Shown here: positions 8,832-17,282 of the stretch, one piece after another
Position numbering within the stretch: the stretch's first letter is position 1
Layout of the letters: each line of letters begins with the position of its first letter
Notes under the pieces: model-generated
Databases searched by the model: none
The model's input: the letters and a program-made list of their open reading frames with translations, nothing else
What the model was told of the DNA's origin: nothing
NCBI GenBank assembly: GCA_022482815.1
Contig: JAKVOM010000001.1
Coordinates: 868,001 to 932,000, forward strand
DNA: 64,000 nt
Reading direction: 5' to 3'
Source of the DNA: Acidaminococcus sp.
GTDB taxonomy: Bacteria > Bacillota > Negativicutes > Acidaminococcales > Acidaminococcaceae
Translations under genes and position numbers: made by a program

Positions 8832-9902
8832 TTGTCTCAAGTTAAACTCGAGCATCTGTATAAACGTTTTGGAGATGTGACTGCTGTCGGCGATTTTAAT
8901 ATTGATGTCGCCGATGGAGAATTTATTTCGTTCCTGGGGCCTTCCGGCTGCGGAAAATCGACAACGCTGCGTATGATTGCCGGTTTTGAACGCCCGACAG
9001 AAGGTACCATTACACTGGGGGATACGGTGGTAAGCAGCGCGGAAACCGGTGTCTTCATGCCGCCGGAAAAACGCGATATCGGTATGGTATTCCAGTCCTA
9101 CGCGGTCTGGCCTCATATGACGGTGGAACAAAATGTCGTGTACCCGCTGAAAATCCAGGGTGTCAGCAAAGAGGAACGCAAAAAACGCGTGGAAGAGGCA
9201 CTTAAAATGGTGCATCTGGAGCGCTATGGCTCCCGCTATCCTAACCAGCTGTCCGGTGGTCAGCAGCAGCGCGTGGCTCTGGCCAGAGCGCTGATTGCCC
9301 GTCCGGGCCTGCTGCTGCTTGACGAACCGCTGTCCAACCTTGATGCCAAACTGCGTGAGAGCATGCGTTTTGAAATCTCTTCCCTGCAGAAGAAGTTAGG
9401 TATTACTGTTATTTACGTAACGCACGACCAGTCCGAAGCTATGACCATGAGCGACCGCATTGTCGTTATGAATGCCGGCGTGGTGCAGCAAATCGGCCGC
9501 CCCTTTGACGTCTATAACCATCCTATCAATAAGATGGTGGCTGACTTTATCGGCCTCGTTAACTTTATTCCTGCCGATGTCCGCGGTGACCGGGTCTTTG
9601 TCAAAGGCACTGAAGTGTCTTTCCCAAATACGAAGAACCTGCCGGAGGGAGATGGCGTTATTGCTGTCCGTCCGGAAAATATTACCCTTTCCAAGACAGG
9701 CGGTATGCTGACCGGTACCGTGAACCACCGCTTCTATATGGGTGATTCCGTGGATTACCGCATCCAGGTAGGGGAACATGTCCTGCGTGTCATCACTCAC
9801 GGCAGCGCTTATCACCAATGGAAAGACGGGGAACAACTCTATCTTGATTTGAGTGATATAATCTTGTTAGGGAATGAAAAGAGTAACTATATTATTACCT
9901 GA
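8832..9902 (+). CDS. ABC transporter ATPase, FbpC/PotA type
   Basis: 356 residues. Walker A GPSGCGKST at 36-44, Q-loop VFQSYAVWPHMT, signature LSGGQQQR, Walker B LLLLDEPLSNLD and switch histidine VTHDQ are all present. The C-terminal TOBE-like regulatory domain (about 240-350, VIAVRPENI) is as in iron(III) and polyamine importers. The TTG start is supported by GAGGAGGGAA just upstream. It powers the preceding permease. Confidence 0.9.
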   Translation: MSQVKLEHLYKRFGDVTAVGDFNIDVADGEFISFLGPSGCGKSTTLRMIAGFERPTEGTITLGDTVVSSAETGVFMPPEKRDIGMVFQSYAVWPHMTVEQNVVYPLKIQGVSKEERKKRVEEALKMVHLERYGSRYPNQLSGGQQQRVALARALIARPGLLLLDEPLSNLDAKLRESMRFEISSLQKKLGITVIYVTHDQSEAMTMSDRIVVMNAGVVQQIGRPFDVYNHPINKMVADFIGLVNFIPADVRGDRVFVKGTEVSFPNTKNLPEGDGVIAVRPENITLSKTGGMLTGTVNHRFYMGDSVDYRIQVGEHVLRVITHGSAYHQWKDGEQLYLDLSDIILLGNEKSNYIIT

Positions 9903-9917
9903 CAGGAGGTTGTTCCA

Positions 9918-10298
9918 TTGAAAAAAGAACTCGCAACGAAAAAGGCTCCTTCCGCTATCGGCCCTTATTCTCAGGGTATTGAAGCCACGGGTACGACGGT
10001 GTATGTATCCGGTCAGATTCCTATTGATCCGGCGACGGGTGAATTTGCCGGCAAGGATATCGTAACCCAGACCAAACAGTCCCTGACAAACGTCAAGAAC
10101 ATTCTTGCGGAAGCGGGATGCACCATGGATGATGTGGTCAAGACGACGGTGCTGCTGGCTGACATTAAGGACTTTGGTGCCATGAATGAAGTCTACGGTA
10201 CCTTCTTTAAGGGAGTATGCCCGGCACGCGCCTGCTTCCAGGTTGCGGCTTTGCCGAAGGGTGCCCTTGTTGAAATCGAGGCTTTTGCTGTTAAGTAA
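9918..10298 (+). CDS. ridA: RidA-family enamine/imine deaminase
   Basis: 126 residues. SAIGPYSQGI, YVSGQIPIDPATGE and CPARACFQVAALPKGALVEIEA are the family signatures, with the catalytic-site Arg104 and Glu119. RidA hydrolyses reactive 2-aminoacrylate and related imines made by PLP enzymes, protecting metabolism in an amino-acid fermenter. The TTG start has AGGAGG eight bases upstream. It is the last gene of the ABC operon, 15 bases after the ATPase, and is followed by a strong terminator. Any functional link with the transporter is unknown. Confidence 0.9.
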   Translation: MKKELATKKAPSAIGPYSQGIEATGTTVYVSGQIPIDPATGEFAGKDIVTQTKQSLTNVKNILAEAGCTMDDVVKTTVLLADIKDFGAMNEVYGTFFKGVCPARACFQVAALPKGALVEIEAFAVK

Positions 10299-10303
10299 AA
10301 AAG

Positions 10304-10348
10304 AGAATGTGGAGGAATGATGTTCCATTTCTCCACATCTTTTTTTTT
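10304..10348 (+). terminator. Intrinsic terminator after ridA
   Basis: ATGTGGAG (10307-10314) pairs with CTCCACAT (10331-10338), with an inner GGAA/TTCC helix, followed by nine T. Confidence 0.88.
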
Positions 10349-10392
10349 GGCTGATTATAGACCGCAGAACATGATCTGCGTCTTTTTAAAAA

Positions 10393-10663
10393 GACTGCGA
10401 AAAAATAAAAAAGCGTCTTGGGCTTTTGGCATATGGCATTTAGCCTCGTCTGCAGCAGTGTGGCAGGGCTTTTGATTCGAATAGAATATGATATAAAACC
10501 TGAAATTTAGCAGATAATCTAAATTTCAGGTTTTATTTTTATAAGTTCAAAGAAAAATGCCTTGGTCATTTTTCTTCCTTGGGCGAGATGCGGACGGAGG
10601 GCTGCGGAAAGCGTGAAAAAGAGGCTGTGAAATATGTGTGAGCATTATTTCACAGTTCCTTTT
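10393..10663 (+). repeat. Dispersed ~270-bp intergenic repeat, copy R1
   Basis: Plus-oriented copy of the family described under R7/R8. It begins GACTGCGAAAAAATAAAA, carries the central palindrome AAACCTGAAATTTAG / CTAAATTTCAGGTTT (about 10497-10536), and ends with a hairpin whose arms are GGCTGTGAAAT and ATTTCACAG. The ends have drifted from the family consensus. Confidence 0.85.
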
Positions 10664-10739
10664 CACTGTTTATGATTTGCTTCCTGCAGAGCAGGCTCTG
10701 TTTTCAGAAACAGCCATAAGAAAATTTCCCTGTCTAAAC

Positions 10740-10924
10740 ATTAGTTACCATAAACTAATCTTAATGCAAAAGCATTTCTTAACAAAATTTGGGAAAATCG
10801 GTTAAAAATAGGGAATAATATCTCTAAAATCTACAAAATTCCCTTGTGAATAGGGTAAAAAACCGTTATAATGGCTGAGTAAGAGGATTTAACTAACTAA
10901 CATTATTAAATATAAGTTAGTTAA
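10740..10924 (+). promoter_or_regulatory. Promoter and palindromes upstream of the P-type ATPase operon
   Basis: TTGTGA (10844-10849) and TATAAT (10867-10872) are 17 bases apart. Two palindromes flank the promoter. ATTAGTT-N6-AACTAAT (10740-10759) lies upstream. A perfect 10-bp inverted repeat TTAACTAACT (10889-10898) / AGTTAGTTAA (10915-10924) lies in the leader. Both share TTAGTT/AACTAA half-sites, so a metal-responsive repressor site is inferred. Confidence 0.65.
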
Positions 10925-10953
10925 AACTACTAAACATAAAAGAGGTGCTGTAT

Positions 10954-11244
10954 ATGGAAAGAGAAGATTGGATGCATGTCGGGATGGTTGCTGGCGGTGC
11001 TGTACTTGGCCTGGCGGCCCGGCTTCTTTTGAAATCCAAGGTCATGAAGAAAGCAGCCGTATCGACGACGGCTGTGGCTCTGCGTGTTCAAAAATGCGCA
11101 GAAAAGGGAGCGGCTTCCCTGGAAGCTCAGGCAGATGATATTGTGGCTCAGGCCAGAGAAGAAAATCGGAAACGGGAAGCGGCGGAAGCCGCTGACGAAA
11201 AGGCCAGGGAAGAGGCCTTGAAACCCGTGGAAGACCAGGCCTGA
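10954..11244 (+). CDS. Small DUF6110-like membrane-anchored protein
   Basis: 96 residues when started at ATG 10954 (AGAGGTG six bases upstream; a GTG at 10945 lies inside that site). One hydrophobic segment (GMVAGGAVLGLAARLLL, about residues 11-27) is followed by a charged helical tail with QADDIVAQAREENRKRE. Small proteins of this pattern are often coded just before P1B-type ATPases in Firmicutes, and the match to DUF6110 is from memory. The function is unknown; a chaperone or regulatory subunit for the pump is plausible. The next gene starts 38 bases later. Confidence 0.6.
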   Translation: MEREDWMHVGMVAGGAVLGLAARLLLKSKVMKKAAVSTTAVALRVQKCAEKGAASLEAQADDIVAQAREENRKREAAEAADEKAREEALKPVEDQA

Positions 11245-11282
11245 ATCCCTGAAACATTCCAAAAAGAAAGGATGGAACAGTC

Positions 11283-13403
11283 GTGAAATTTCAGATGTTA
11301 CACGAAGTCCAAGACCGAATTCATATTCGGTGCTTGTCGAGTAAGGGTTCCTTCCTTCGGCACTTTGACGCACGGCAGGGTGCTGTCATCATGGAGAGCC
11401 TGGAACAGATCGGAGGGGTTCGTAAGGTCAAGCTGTATAGTGCGGCCGGAGAAATAGCCGTTTCTTTTGATCCTGCTCCATCTCTTTCGGTTCGGACGGC
11501 TCTCGTTGATGCACTGGCTCATCTTGATCCCAATGACCGGGCTTTACAAAAAGAGTACAGACATCAGGCGGATGCTCTGATTTTGAATCGGACCTACCGC
11601 AGCCGTCTCATTTCTCTCGTTTCCCGGCATTTTGCCTGCAAGTGGTTTCTGCCCTGGCCCATTCGGATGGTTCGTGCGTGGTACCACACTATCGGATTCA
11701 TTCGCAGCGGAGTTAAAAGTCTCATGGCGGGAAAACTGGATGTCCCTGTCCTCGATGCGACGGCTATTACGGCGGCTATGCTCCAACGTGATCTGGGTAC
11801 TGCCGGATCCATTATGCTGCTCCTTGGGATTGGTGATCTCCTGGAAGAATGGACACTCAAAAAGTCAGTTTACGATTTGGCTTCCCACATGTCCATCAAT
11901 GTCGATACGGTTTGGAAAGTTCTTGCTGACGGTACAGAAATGGCAGTGCCCATTACCAGCATCAGCCGCAATGACTGTATCAATGTGAAAATGGGCAGTA
12001 CGATTCCCTTGGATGGAATCGTGACAGCAGGGGAGGCCTTGGTGAATCAGGCTTCTATGACAGGAGAGTCCCTGCCGATACGGAAGAATTCCGGCAGTCC
12101 TGTTTTTGCAGGAACGGTTGTGGAAGAGGGCGAAGTCGAAATCCGTGTGACGGGAGAAGCGGGAGCGACTCGCTTCGACCGGATTGTCAAGATGATCGAG
12201 GAATCAGAGGCCTTTAAGTCAAATCTTGAGACGCGGGCCAATAACCTGGCTGACCGCCTTGTGCCATGGTGCCTCGGCGGAACGATCCTTACCTACCTGC
12301 TCACAAGAAATGTGACGCGGGCTATGGCAGTTCTTATGGTTGACTTTTCCTGTGCCTTGAAACTTTCCATGCCTCTCGCTGTTCTTTCAGCGATGCGGGA
12401 GTGCAGCATGTACAAGATAACGGTCAAGGGCGGCAAATTTCTCGAAGCCGTGGCAGAAGCTGATACGATTGTTTTCGACAAGACCGGTACGCTGACCATC
12501 GCCAAGCCTAAAGTAGCTGATATCATCTGTTTTGGCGGATACGACAGGACGACGGTATTGCGCTATGCGGCCTGTCTGGAAGAACATTTTCCTCATTCTG
12601 TCGCTAACGCTATAGTCCGTCAGGCCGCTGAGGAAGGAATTACCCACGATGAACTGCACAGTAAAGTGGAGTATATCGTAGCTCACGGAATTGCTTCGCG
12701 GGTCGATGATAAACGAATCGTTATTGGCTCTTATCATTTCATCTTTGATGACGAGCACTGCCGCGTTCCCGAAGGGGAGGAAGAACGGTTTGAAAGTCGT
12801 CCCCGCTATTATTCCCATGTGTTTATGGCGCTTAATGGTGTCTTGATGGCCATTATCTGTATCGAAGATCCGCTTCGCCCGGAAGCCCGCGACGTGATGC
12901 AGGGTCTGCGCCAGGCAGGGTTCCGGAACCTCGTCATGATGACCGGTGACAGCCGCCGGACAGCAGAAACCGTGGCCGGGATGTTGGGGCTCGACCGCTT
13001 TTATGCGGAAGTTCTTCCAGAGGAAAAGGCCCGCTTCGTCAAAGAAGCTAAGGCGGAAGGACATCGGGTCGTCATGGTAGGAGACGGCATCAATGATTCA
13101 CCGGCTCTGTCGGAATCCGATGCCGGGATCGCTATCGCGGAAGGGGCCGATATTGCCCGTGAAATTGCAGATATCACCATCTCTGAACGGGACCTTCATC
13201 AGCTCATCGTCCTTAAACAGATCAGTAATCTGCTCATGAAGCGGGTTAACTTTAACTATGATTTTGTCGTCTCTTTCAATACGGCTCTTATTGCTTTGGG
13301 CGTGTTTGGCATCCTGCCGCCGGCGGCAACGGCGCTTCTGCATAACGGATCAACCATTGCCATTAGTCTCCATAGCATGACGAATCTTAAGAAAATGGCA
13401 TAA
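11283..13403 (+). CDS. Heavy-metal P1B-type ATPase with atypical membrane metal motif
   Basis: 706 residues. An N-terminal divergent metal-domain-like region lacks a CXXC. The actuator loop has TGES (about 259), the phosphorylation site is FDKTGTLT (about Asp399), the P1B-type histidine-proline pair is EEHFPHSVA, and the hinge is GDGINDSPAL (about 600). In place of the CPC/CPH motif the sixth membrane helix reads FSCALKLSMPLAV (about 354-366), so there is only one cysteine and no CP pair. The metal cannot be called; the subgroup is cytoplasmic metal export by family logic. The GTG start follows AAAGGATGG. It forms an operon with the preceding small protein. Confidence 0.85.
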   Translation: MKFQMLHEVQDRIHIRCLSSKGSFLRHFDARQGAVIMESLEQIGGVRKVKLYSAAGEIAVSFDPAPSLSVRTALVDALAHLDPNDRALQKEYRHQADALILNRTYRSRLISLVSRHFACKWFLPWPIRMVRAWYHTIGFIRSGVKSLMAGKLDVPVLDATAITAAMLQRDLGTAGSIMLLLGIGDLLEEWTLKKSVYDLASHMSINVDTVWKVLADGTEMAVPITSISRNDCINVKMGSTIPLDGIVTAGEALVNQASMTGESLPIRKNSGSPVFAGTVVEEGEVEIRVTGEAGATRFDRIVKMIEESEAFKSNLETRANNLADRLVPWCLGGTILTYLLTRNVTRAMAVLMVDFSCALKLSMPLAVLSAMRECSMYKITVKGGKFLEAVAEADTIVFDKTGTLTIAKPKVADIICFGGYDRTTVLRYAACLEEHFPHSVANAIVRQAAEEGITHDELHSKVEYIVAHGIASRVDDKRIVIGSYHFIFDDEHCRVPEGEEERFESRPRYYSHVFMALNGVLMAIICIEDPLRPEARDVMQGLRQAGFRNLVMMTGDSRRTAETVAGMLGLDRFYAEVLPEEKARFVKEAKAEGHRVVMVGDGINDSPALSESDAGIAIAEGADIAREIADITISERDLHQLIVLKQISNLLMKRVNFNYDFVVSFNTALIALGVFGILPPAATALLHNGSTIAISLHSMTNLKKMA

Positions 13404-13473
13404 GGACGAGTTCGAAGCTTTGTTATCATTTTCTTTGGGATGAATAGCGGCAGGCAGTAAGAATATGTTGATG

Positions 13474-13516
13474 TATACCCTCTCTATTGGGCTCCCCAGT
13501 AAAGAGGGTATATTTA
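13474..13516 (+). terminator. Intrinsic terminator after the P-type ATPase
   Basis: TATACCCTCT (13474-13483) pairs perfectly with AGAGGGTATA (13503-13512), then TTT. Confidence 0.7.
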
Positions 13517-13560
13517 TGCGTCAGGAGGGACAATACCGGGAGATTCAGAGTTTTGGATAT

Positions 13561-13601
13561 AAAAAAATAAGGATGCCTCTGCAGAACGCAGAAGAGCATC
13601 C
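13561..13601 (-). terminator. Intrinsic terminator of the folT operon
   Basis: On the minus strand GGATGCTCTTCTGCG pairs with CGCAGAGGCATCC-like sequence (13601-13571, one bulge), followed by a T-rich run at 13570-13561. Confidence 0.75.
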
Positions 13602-13637
13602 ATACGTTTGTTTATTGAATAGATCTATGCTGTCACA

Positions 13638-14171
13638 TCACTGCCGCGTTGCCCACTGGTTTTTCAGGTGTTTTTCCATCTGCGGCAGTACAATCCACAG
13701 TACAATCGTCTTGACGACAATTCCGACGCCGCACTGAAATAGACGCGGCCATAAAAGAATCTGGAATGACGTATGGAAAAGCACGGTAAGCCAGAACGTG
13801 TTGAGCAGCAGGCTGATTCCAATTTGGGTGAGAAGAACAGCGATGAGAATATTTTTGCGGGTAACTCCGCGTTTCAGACAAATTCCGTAAAGGGCACCGT
13901 CAAGGAACGAAGAAAGAGTGAATCCCGGAAAATAGGGTCCTACGGGGAAAAGCGTCGCCCCGATAAGATCCCCTAAAGCACCCGTCAGCCCGCCGGCCAG
14001 AGGCCCTCCTATGAGGGCAGCGGCCGCGACGGGCAGAAAGCTCAGCCCAATCTTGAGATTCCACGTACGAAGGGACAAAAATCGGGCCAGGATGATTTCC
14101 ATGGCTACGCAAAACCCAATCATGGTAATCCATTGAACAGGGCGCATCCGGTTTTGTCCCTTAGTCTTCAT
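13638..14171 (-). CDS. folT: ECF transporter S component, FolT-like
   Basis: 177 residues with about five or six membrane segments. The block RFLSLRTWNLKIGLSF followed by GGPLAGGLTGALGDLIG and FPGFTLSSFLDGALYG is the pattern of FolT-type substrate-specific subunits, which bind folates and use a shared EcfAAT module coded elsewhere. The folate call is by recall of the family; other vitamin S components look similar. Its ATG overlaps the stop of the ureohydrolase by one base (TAATG), so the two are coupled. Confidence 0.75.
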   Translation of the reverse strand: MKTKGQNRMRPVQWITMIGFCVAMEIILARFLSLRTWNLKIGLSFLPVAAAALIGGPLAGGLTGALGDLIGATLFPVGPYFPGFTLSSFLDGALYGICLKRGVTRKNILIAVLLTQIGISLLLNTFWLTVLFHTSFQILLWPRLFQCGVGIVVKTIVLWIVLPQMEKHLKNQWATRQ

Positions 14172-15142
14172 TATTTTTCTCCTTTTTCTTCCCTGGCCTT
14201 GGTGGCAAAGCCCAGCAGGTCAGAAATGAGACGGGCTGCAAGATAGCCTGTCGTGCCGCCTACGTCATCAAAAGGCGGTGCCACTTCGGTCATAACGACA
14301 CCTTTCAGTTCGGTGCTGCTGCCGACAGCTTCCAGAATATCCACGGCTTCGTCGTAGTTGAAACCACCGAACATAGGGGAACCCGTGGCCGGCGCATAGA
14401 CGGCGTCCATAGCATCAATATCAAAGCAGACTACAACCTGCGGTGCCAGCTTGAATTCTTTCAGGATGGCATCAATGCCCCTGCGGCGGATTTCGCGAAC
14501 GGAATAGATGCCGTCGCCGTGTTGTTCGGCTTCCGCAAAATCATCCGGACCGCTGCTGCCGATGCCGCGGATACCAAGATGCAGCGTCCGTCCTACGTAA
14601 GGCAGTGTAGCTGCGTTGCGCATGGGAGAGCCGTTGAAGAACTTTTGTCCATCCAGCGGCTTGGTCCAGTCAAGATGGGAGTCGATATGTACAATATCAA
14701 ACTGCCCGATTCCCTCGAGGCCCTGCAGTACAGGAAAGTCTACGGCGCAGTCACCGCCAAGCACAACCGGCAGCGCATGCTGCTTCTGGATAATCCGGAC
14801 GGCTTCGCGCAGGTTGTTCATCGTGCTCATAAGGTCACCGGGAATATAATCTACATCTCCACAGTCTACCACGTGCCACTTGGCGGCGTCCATATAAAAT
14901 TTCCGGCGTTCCGAATCATAGGTACCGCCTTTGCGATAGGAAAATCTCGTGGAACCGAGACGGATACCACGGGGACCGAGGCGGCAGCCTGTTCTGCCCT
15001 GGATGGCGAGATCAAACGGAGCACCGAGCACGGCAATATCTGCATTGAGATGGTAGATATCGGTGGCAAGATCGCTCTTGGCAAAAGTAGCAATGCCCGT
15101 AGGGGCCATATTCAACGGTTTTTGTAAGCTGAAGTTATCCAT
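14171..15142 (-). CDS. Arginase/agmatinase-family ureohydrolase with a changed metal ligand
   Basis: 323 residues, close to agmatinase length. The manganese motifs are recognisable but altered: GGDC in place of GGDH (VVLGGDCAVDFP), DSHLDW for DAHLD, DIDAMD for DxDxxD, and EVAPPFD. The family hydrolyses guanidino compounds (agmatine, guanidinobutyrate, arginine, guanidine) to urea and an amine. The His-to-Cys change at a bridging metal position makes the substrate uncertain. It is the first gene of an operon with folT and is divergent from an IclR regulator, the likely controller. Confidence 0.78.
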   Translation of the reverse strand: MDNFSLQKPLNMAPTGIATFAKSDLATDIYHLNADIAVLGAPFDLAIQGRTGCRLGPRGIRLGSTRFSYRKGGTYDSERRKFYMDAAKWHVVDCGDVDYIPGDLMSTMNNLREAVRIIQKQHALPVVLGGDCAVDFPVLQGLEGIGQFDIVHIDSHLDWTKPLDGQKFFNGSPMRNAATLPYVGRTLHLGIRGIGSSGPDDFAEAEQHGDGIYSVREIRRRGIDAILKEFKLAPQVVVCFDIDAMDAVYAPATGSPMFGGFNYDEAVDILEAVGSSTELKGVVMTEVAPPFDDVGGTTGYLAARLISDLLGFATKAREEKGEK

Positions 15143-15202
15143 AGGAATTCTCTCCTTTTATACCAGAAACATTGTGATGAAGATTTCTTTCATGTTGGCC
15201 TC

Positions 15203-15310
15203 ATTATAGAGAAGTGGAATCGGAAAAACAATCTTTTTAGACACTATTTTGCAATTTGTGCACTATAATGAAACTTTTCTTTGACTTTCACAATTTGAAA
15301 CGGCTATAAT
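15203..15310. promoter_or_regulatory. Divergent promoters between ureohydrolase and iclR
   Basis: For the plus-strand iclR, TTGACT (15281-15286) and TATAAT (15305-15310) are 18 bases apart. For the minus-strand operon, TTGTTT (15231-15226) and TATAAT (15208-15203) are 17 apart. A second TATAAT at 15264 lies between them. The IclR operator presumably lies here but no palindrome is clear. Confidence 0.65.
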
Positions 15311-15368
15311 GAAGATGTGAAAATCGGATGATGGACTTATTCTGAATACCGTTAACATGGGAGAAAAC

Positions 15369-16145
15369 ATGAACGAAACAGATATTGCAAAAACTCAAAC
15401 TCCATCCGTGCCGCTGAACCATTCTGTGCTGCACGCGGCCAGACTGCTTGAACTCTACGCGGCACAGCGCAAGGAATCCCTGTCACTTACTGAAATCAGC
15501 AAGGCTCTGAAGCTGCACAAGACTACCGTGTACCGGCTGCTGCGTACGCTGCAGTACGCCGGCTGGATTGAGCAAAGTGAAAAAAGCGGCCGTTATCGTT
15601 TGGGTACGGGTATTTTGCTGGTAGCCTCCGCGGTTTCTGTTCATAATACGGTGCGGGATCTTTTGACGGAGGAAATCAATCACCTGGCTGATCGATTCAA
15701 TGAAACCGTCGTCGTTTCAACGCTTCTCGGGCATACGGGTATCTGCACAGAAATGGCCCAGTCCCGTCACAGTCTTTCTATTACCAGACAAAAAGGATAT
15801 GTGGTACCGCTTCATGTCGGTTCTTCAGGGAAAATGCTGCTGGCCATCCAGCCTGAACCTCTGCGCACACAGCTTATTGCGGAAATCTACGAGAATCGGA
15901 CACAGCAGCGGCTTTTACGGAACCAAATCCTTGCCATGCTGCAGGCCGGCTTTGCCGTATCTGAAGGGGAAGTGGATGAAGGCGTGGCTGCCGTGGCAGT
16001 CCCTTTGATCCTGGACGAAAAACGCTATGTCATCAGCTTTTCCGGCCCCGTGCAGCGGCTCAAGGACATCGGTTATGAAGTCCTTCGCGACGGACTTCTC
16101 GAAGCTGCTGAACGGCTGAAGAAAAAGGCAAGTCTGCTGAGATAG
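15369..16145 (+). CDS. IclR-family transcriptional regulator
   Basis: 258 residues from ATG 15369. GGGAG five bases upstream favours this over ATG 15357, which overlaps that site. The N-terminal winged helix has LTEISKALKLHKTTVYRLLRTLQYAGWI (about residues 41-68). The C-terminal effector domain has GSSGKMLLA and SEGEVDEGVAAVAVPL, both IclR signatures. It is divergent from the ureohydrolase-folT operon and most likely regulates it in response to a small metabolite. A strong terminator follows. Confidence 0.9.
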   Translation: MNETDIAKTQTPSVPLNHSVLHAARLLELYAAQRKESLSLTEISKALKLHKTTVYRLLRTLQYAGWIEQSEKSGRYRLGTGILLVASAVSVHNTVRDLLTEEINHLADRFNETVVVSTLLGHTGICTEMAQSRHSLSITRQKGYVVPLHVGSSGKMLLAIQPEPLRTQLIAEIYENRTQQRLLRNQILAMLQAGFAVSEGEVDEGVAAVAVPLILDEKRYVISFSGPVQRLKDIGYEVLRDGLLEAAERLKKKASLLR

Positions 16146-16151
16146 AAAAAA

Positions 16152-16188
16152 CGAGGGACTGCCGTAATATGCGACAGTCCCTCGCTTT
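16152..16188 (+). terminator. Intrinsic terminator after iclR
   Basis: CGAGGGACTG (16152-16161) and CAGTCCCTCG (16175-16184) form a perfect 10-bp stem followed by CTTTC. It may also serve the converging azlCD. Confidence 0.75.
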
Positions 16189-16237
16189 CAGCTCTCTCTT
16201 ACTCATGAAGAGAGGCCCTTGAATCCAAATCAGTACT

Positions 16238-16600
16238 TTACAGGAGATACTGCAAAATTCCAAATACAACGCCGCCGCAGACAACCGCGGCTCCCAGGGA
16301 TTTTGTCTTGACGACGATGGGCGCAATGATGAGCGTGGTAAGGAGCGGAATATTTTCCAGGGACAGGTATAATTCGTTATTTTTCAAGAAGATATCCGGA
16401 AAGACAAGGGCTCCGAAAATAGCTGGGGGTACAAAGTGCAGCCATGCCTCGAACCAGTGCGGCAGCGTCCTTTTTTTGAGCAGTGCCATGGGGAGGTAAC
16501 GCGGCAGGAATGTCGTCAGCGCCATGGCAAGAATGCACAGAATGACATAAGAGTTGCTGAAGCTGGCAGTCAGGCGGAAATCTTTTAAAGCTTCAATCAT
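16238..16600 (-). CDS. azlD: Branched-chain amino acid export small subunit
   Basis: 120 residues with four hydrophobic segments, including ALTTFLPRYLPMALLKKRTLP and the LHFVPPAIFGALVFPDIF block typical of AzlD. With AzlC it forms an exporter of branched-chain amino acids and analogues. Its start overlaps the azlC stop by eight bases, as usual for the pair. Confidence 0.88.
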   Translation of the reverse strand: MIEALKDFRLTASFSNSYVILCILAMALTTFLPRYLPMALLKKRTLPHWFEAWLHFVPPAIFGALVFPDIFLKNNELYLSLENIPLLTTLIIAPIVVKTKSLGAAVVCGGVVFGILQYLL

Positions 16601-17282
16601 GGTGACGACCTCCCCGCAACGATAAGAAAGTCATGAGCCCGGACACAAGCAGTGAGGCCAGCACAATGTGCAGTTTGTAGGGAACTACTGTGGCCAGAAA
16701 AACGGAAAGCAGGCCGGCACCTATTCCCGTCACAACGAGGCTGCGGCTGCCCATATAGTTGGACCAGATACCCAGGAACATGGCAGTGAGAATATAAGAA
16801 ACAAGTGCCAGGTTCAGATGTATGAAGGAAGAAAGGAAACAGCCAACCGCGTTGCTGACGGCCCAGGTGGACATACAGAGCAGATTGACGGCCATGGCTT
16901 CCCCGGGCTGCCAATCAATCTTTTCTTCGTAAGAGGCAAGATTGACTGCAAAACATTCATCGGTAAGCCCATAGGAAAAAAGCGTTGTGAAGGTATCGGT
17001 GCATTTCCGTACGTATGGTGCAAGAGACGAAGTAAACAGGGCATTTCTCAAGCTGACGACAAAGACAGTAAGACCGATGGAGATGAAAGAGGCACCCTGC
17101 ATCATCATCGCAATTCCGATGAATTGAGAGCTGCCTCCATAAACGAGGACGCTCATGACAAACATGATGCCCGGCGTCAGCCCCGCTTTTTCTCCCAGCA
17201 TGCCGCAGGCCATTCCCAGTGCAATGTAGCCGATAACGACGGGAGTGATCTTTTTGAGCACGCGTGGTGTAATTGTGATCAT
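16593..17282 (-). CDS. azlC: Branched-chain amino acid exporter large subunit
   Basis: 229 residues from ATG 17282: ITITPRVLKKITPVVIGYIA, then the AzlC signatures GMACGMLGEKAGL, VYGGSSQFIGI and FSYGLTDECFAV. About seven membrane segments are present. The gene start has been duplicated: an 86-bp tandem repeat (17198-17369) places a second copy of the first codons and the original ribosome binding site upstream but out of frame. This intact frame therefore lacks its own strong binding site. Expression probably depends on reinitiation at the ATGA overlap with the upstream short frame. Confidence 0.85.
   Translation of the reverse strand: MITITPRVLKKITPVVIGYIALGMACGMLGEKAGLTPGIMFVMSVLVYGGSSQFIGIAMMMQGASFISIGLTVFVVSLRNALFTSSLAPYVRKCTDTFTTLFSYGLTDECFAVNLASYEEKIDWQPGEAMAVNLLCMSTWAVSNAVGCFLSSFIHLNLALVSYILTAMFLGIWSNYMGSRSLVVTGIGAGLLSVFLATVVPYKLHIVLASLLVSGLMTFLSLRGGRHHD

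Noticed and set aside
13465-13737. 90-codon plus-strand frame between the ATPase and folT
   Set aside because: Runs through two terminator hairpins and into the reverse of folT. No domain or start signal.
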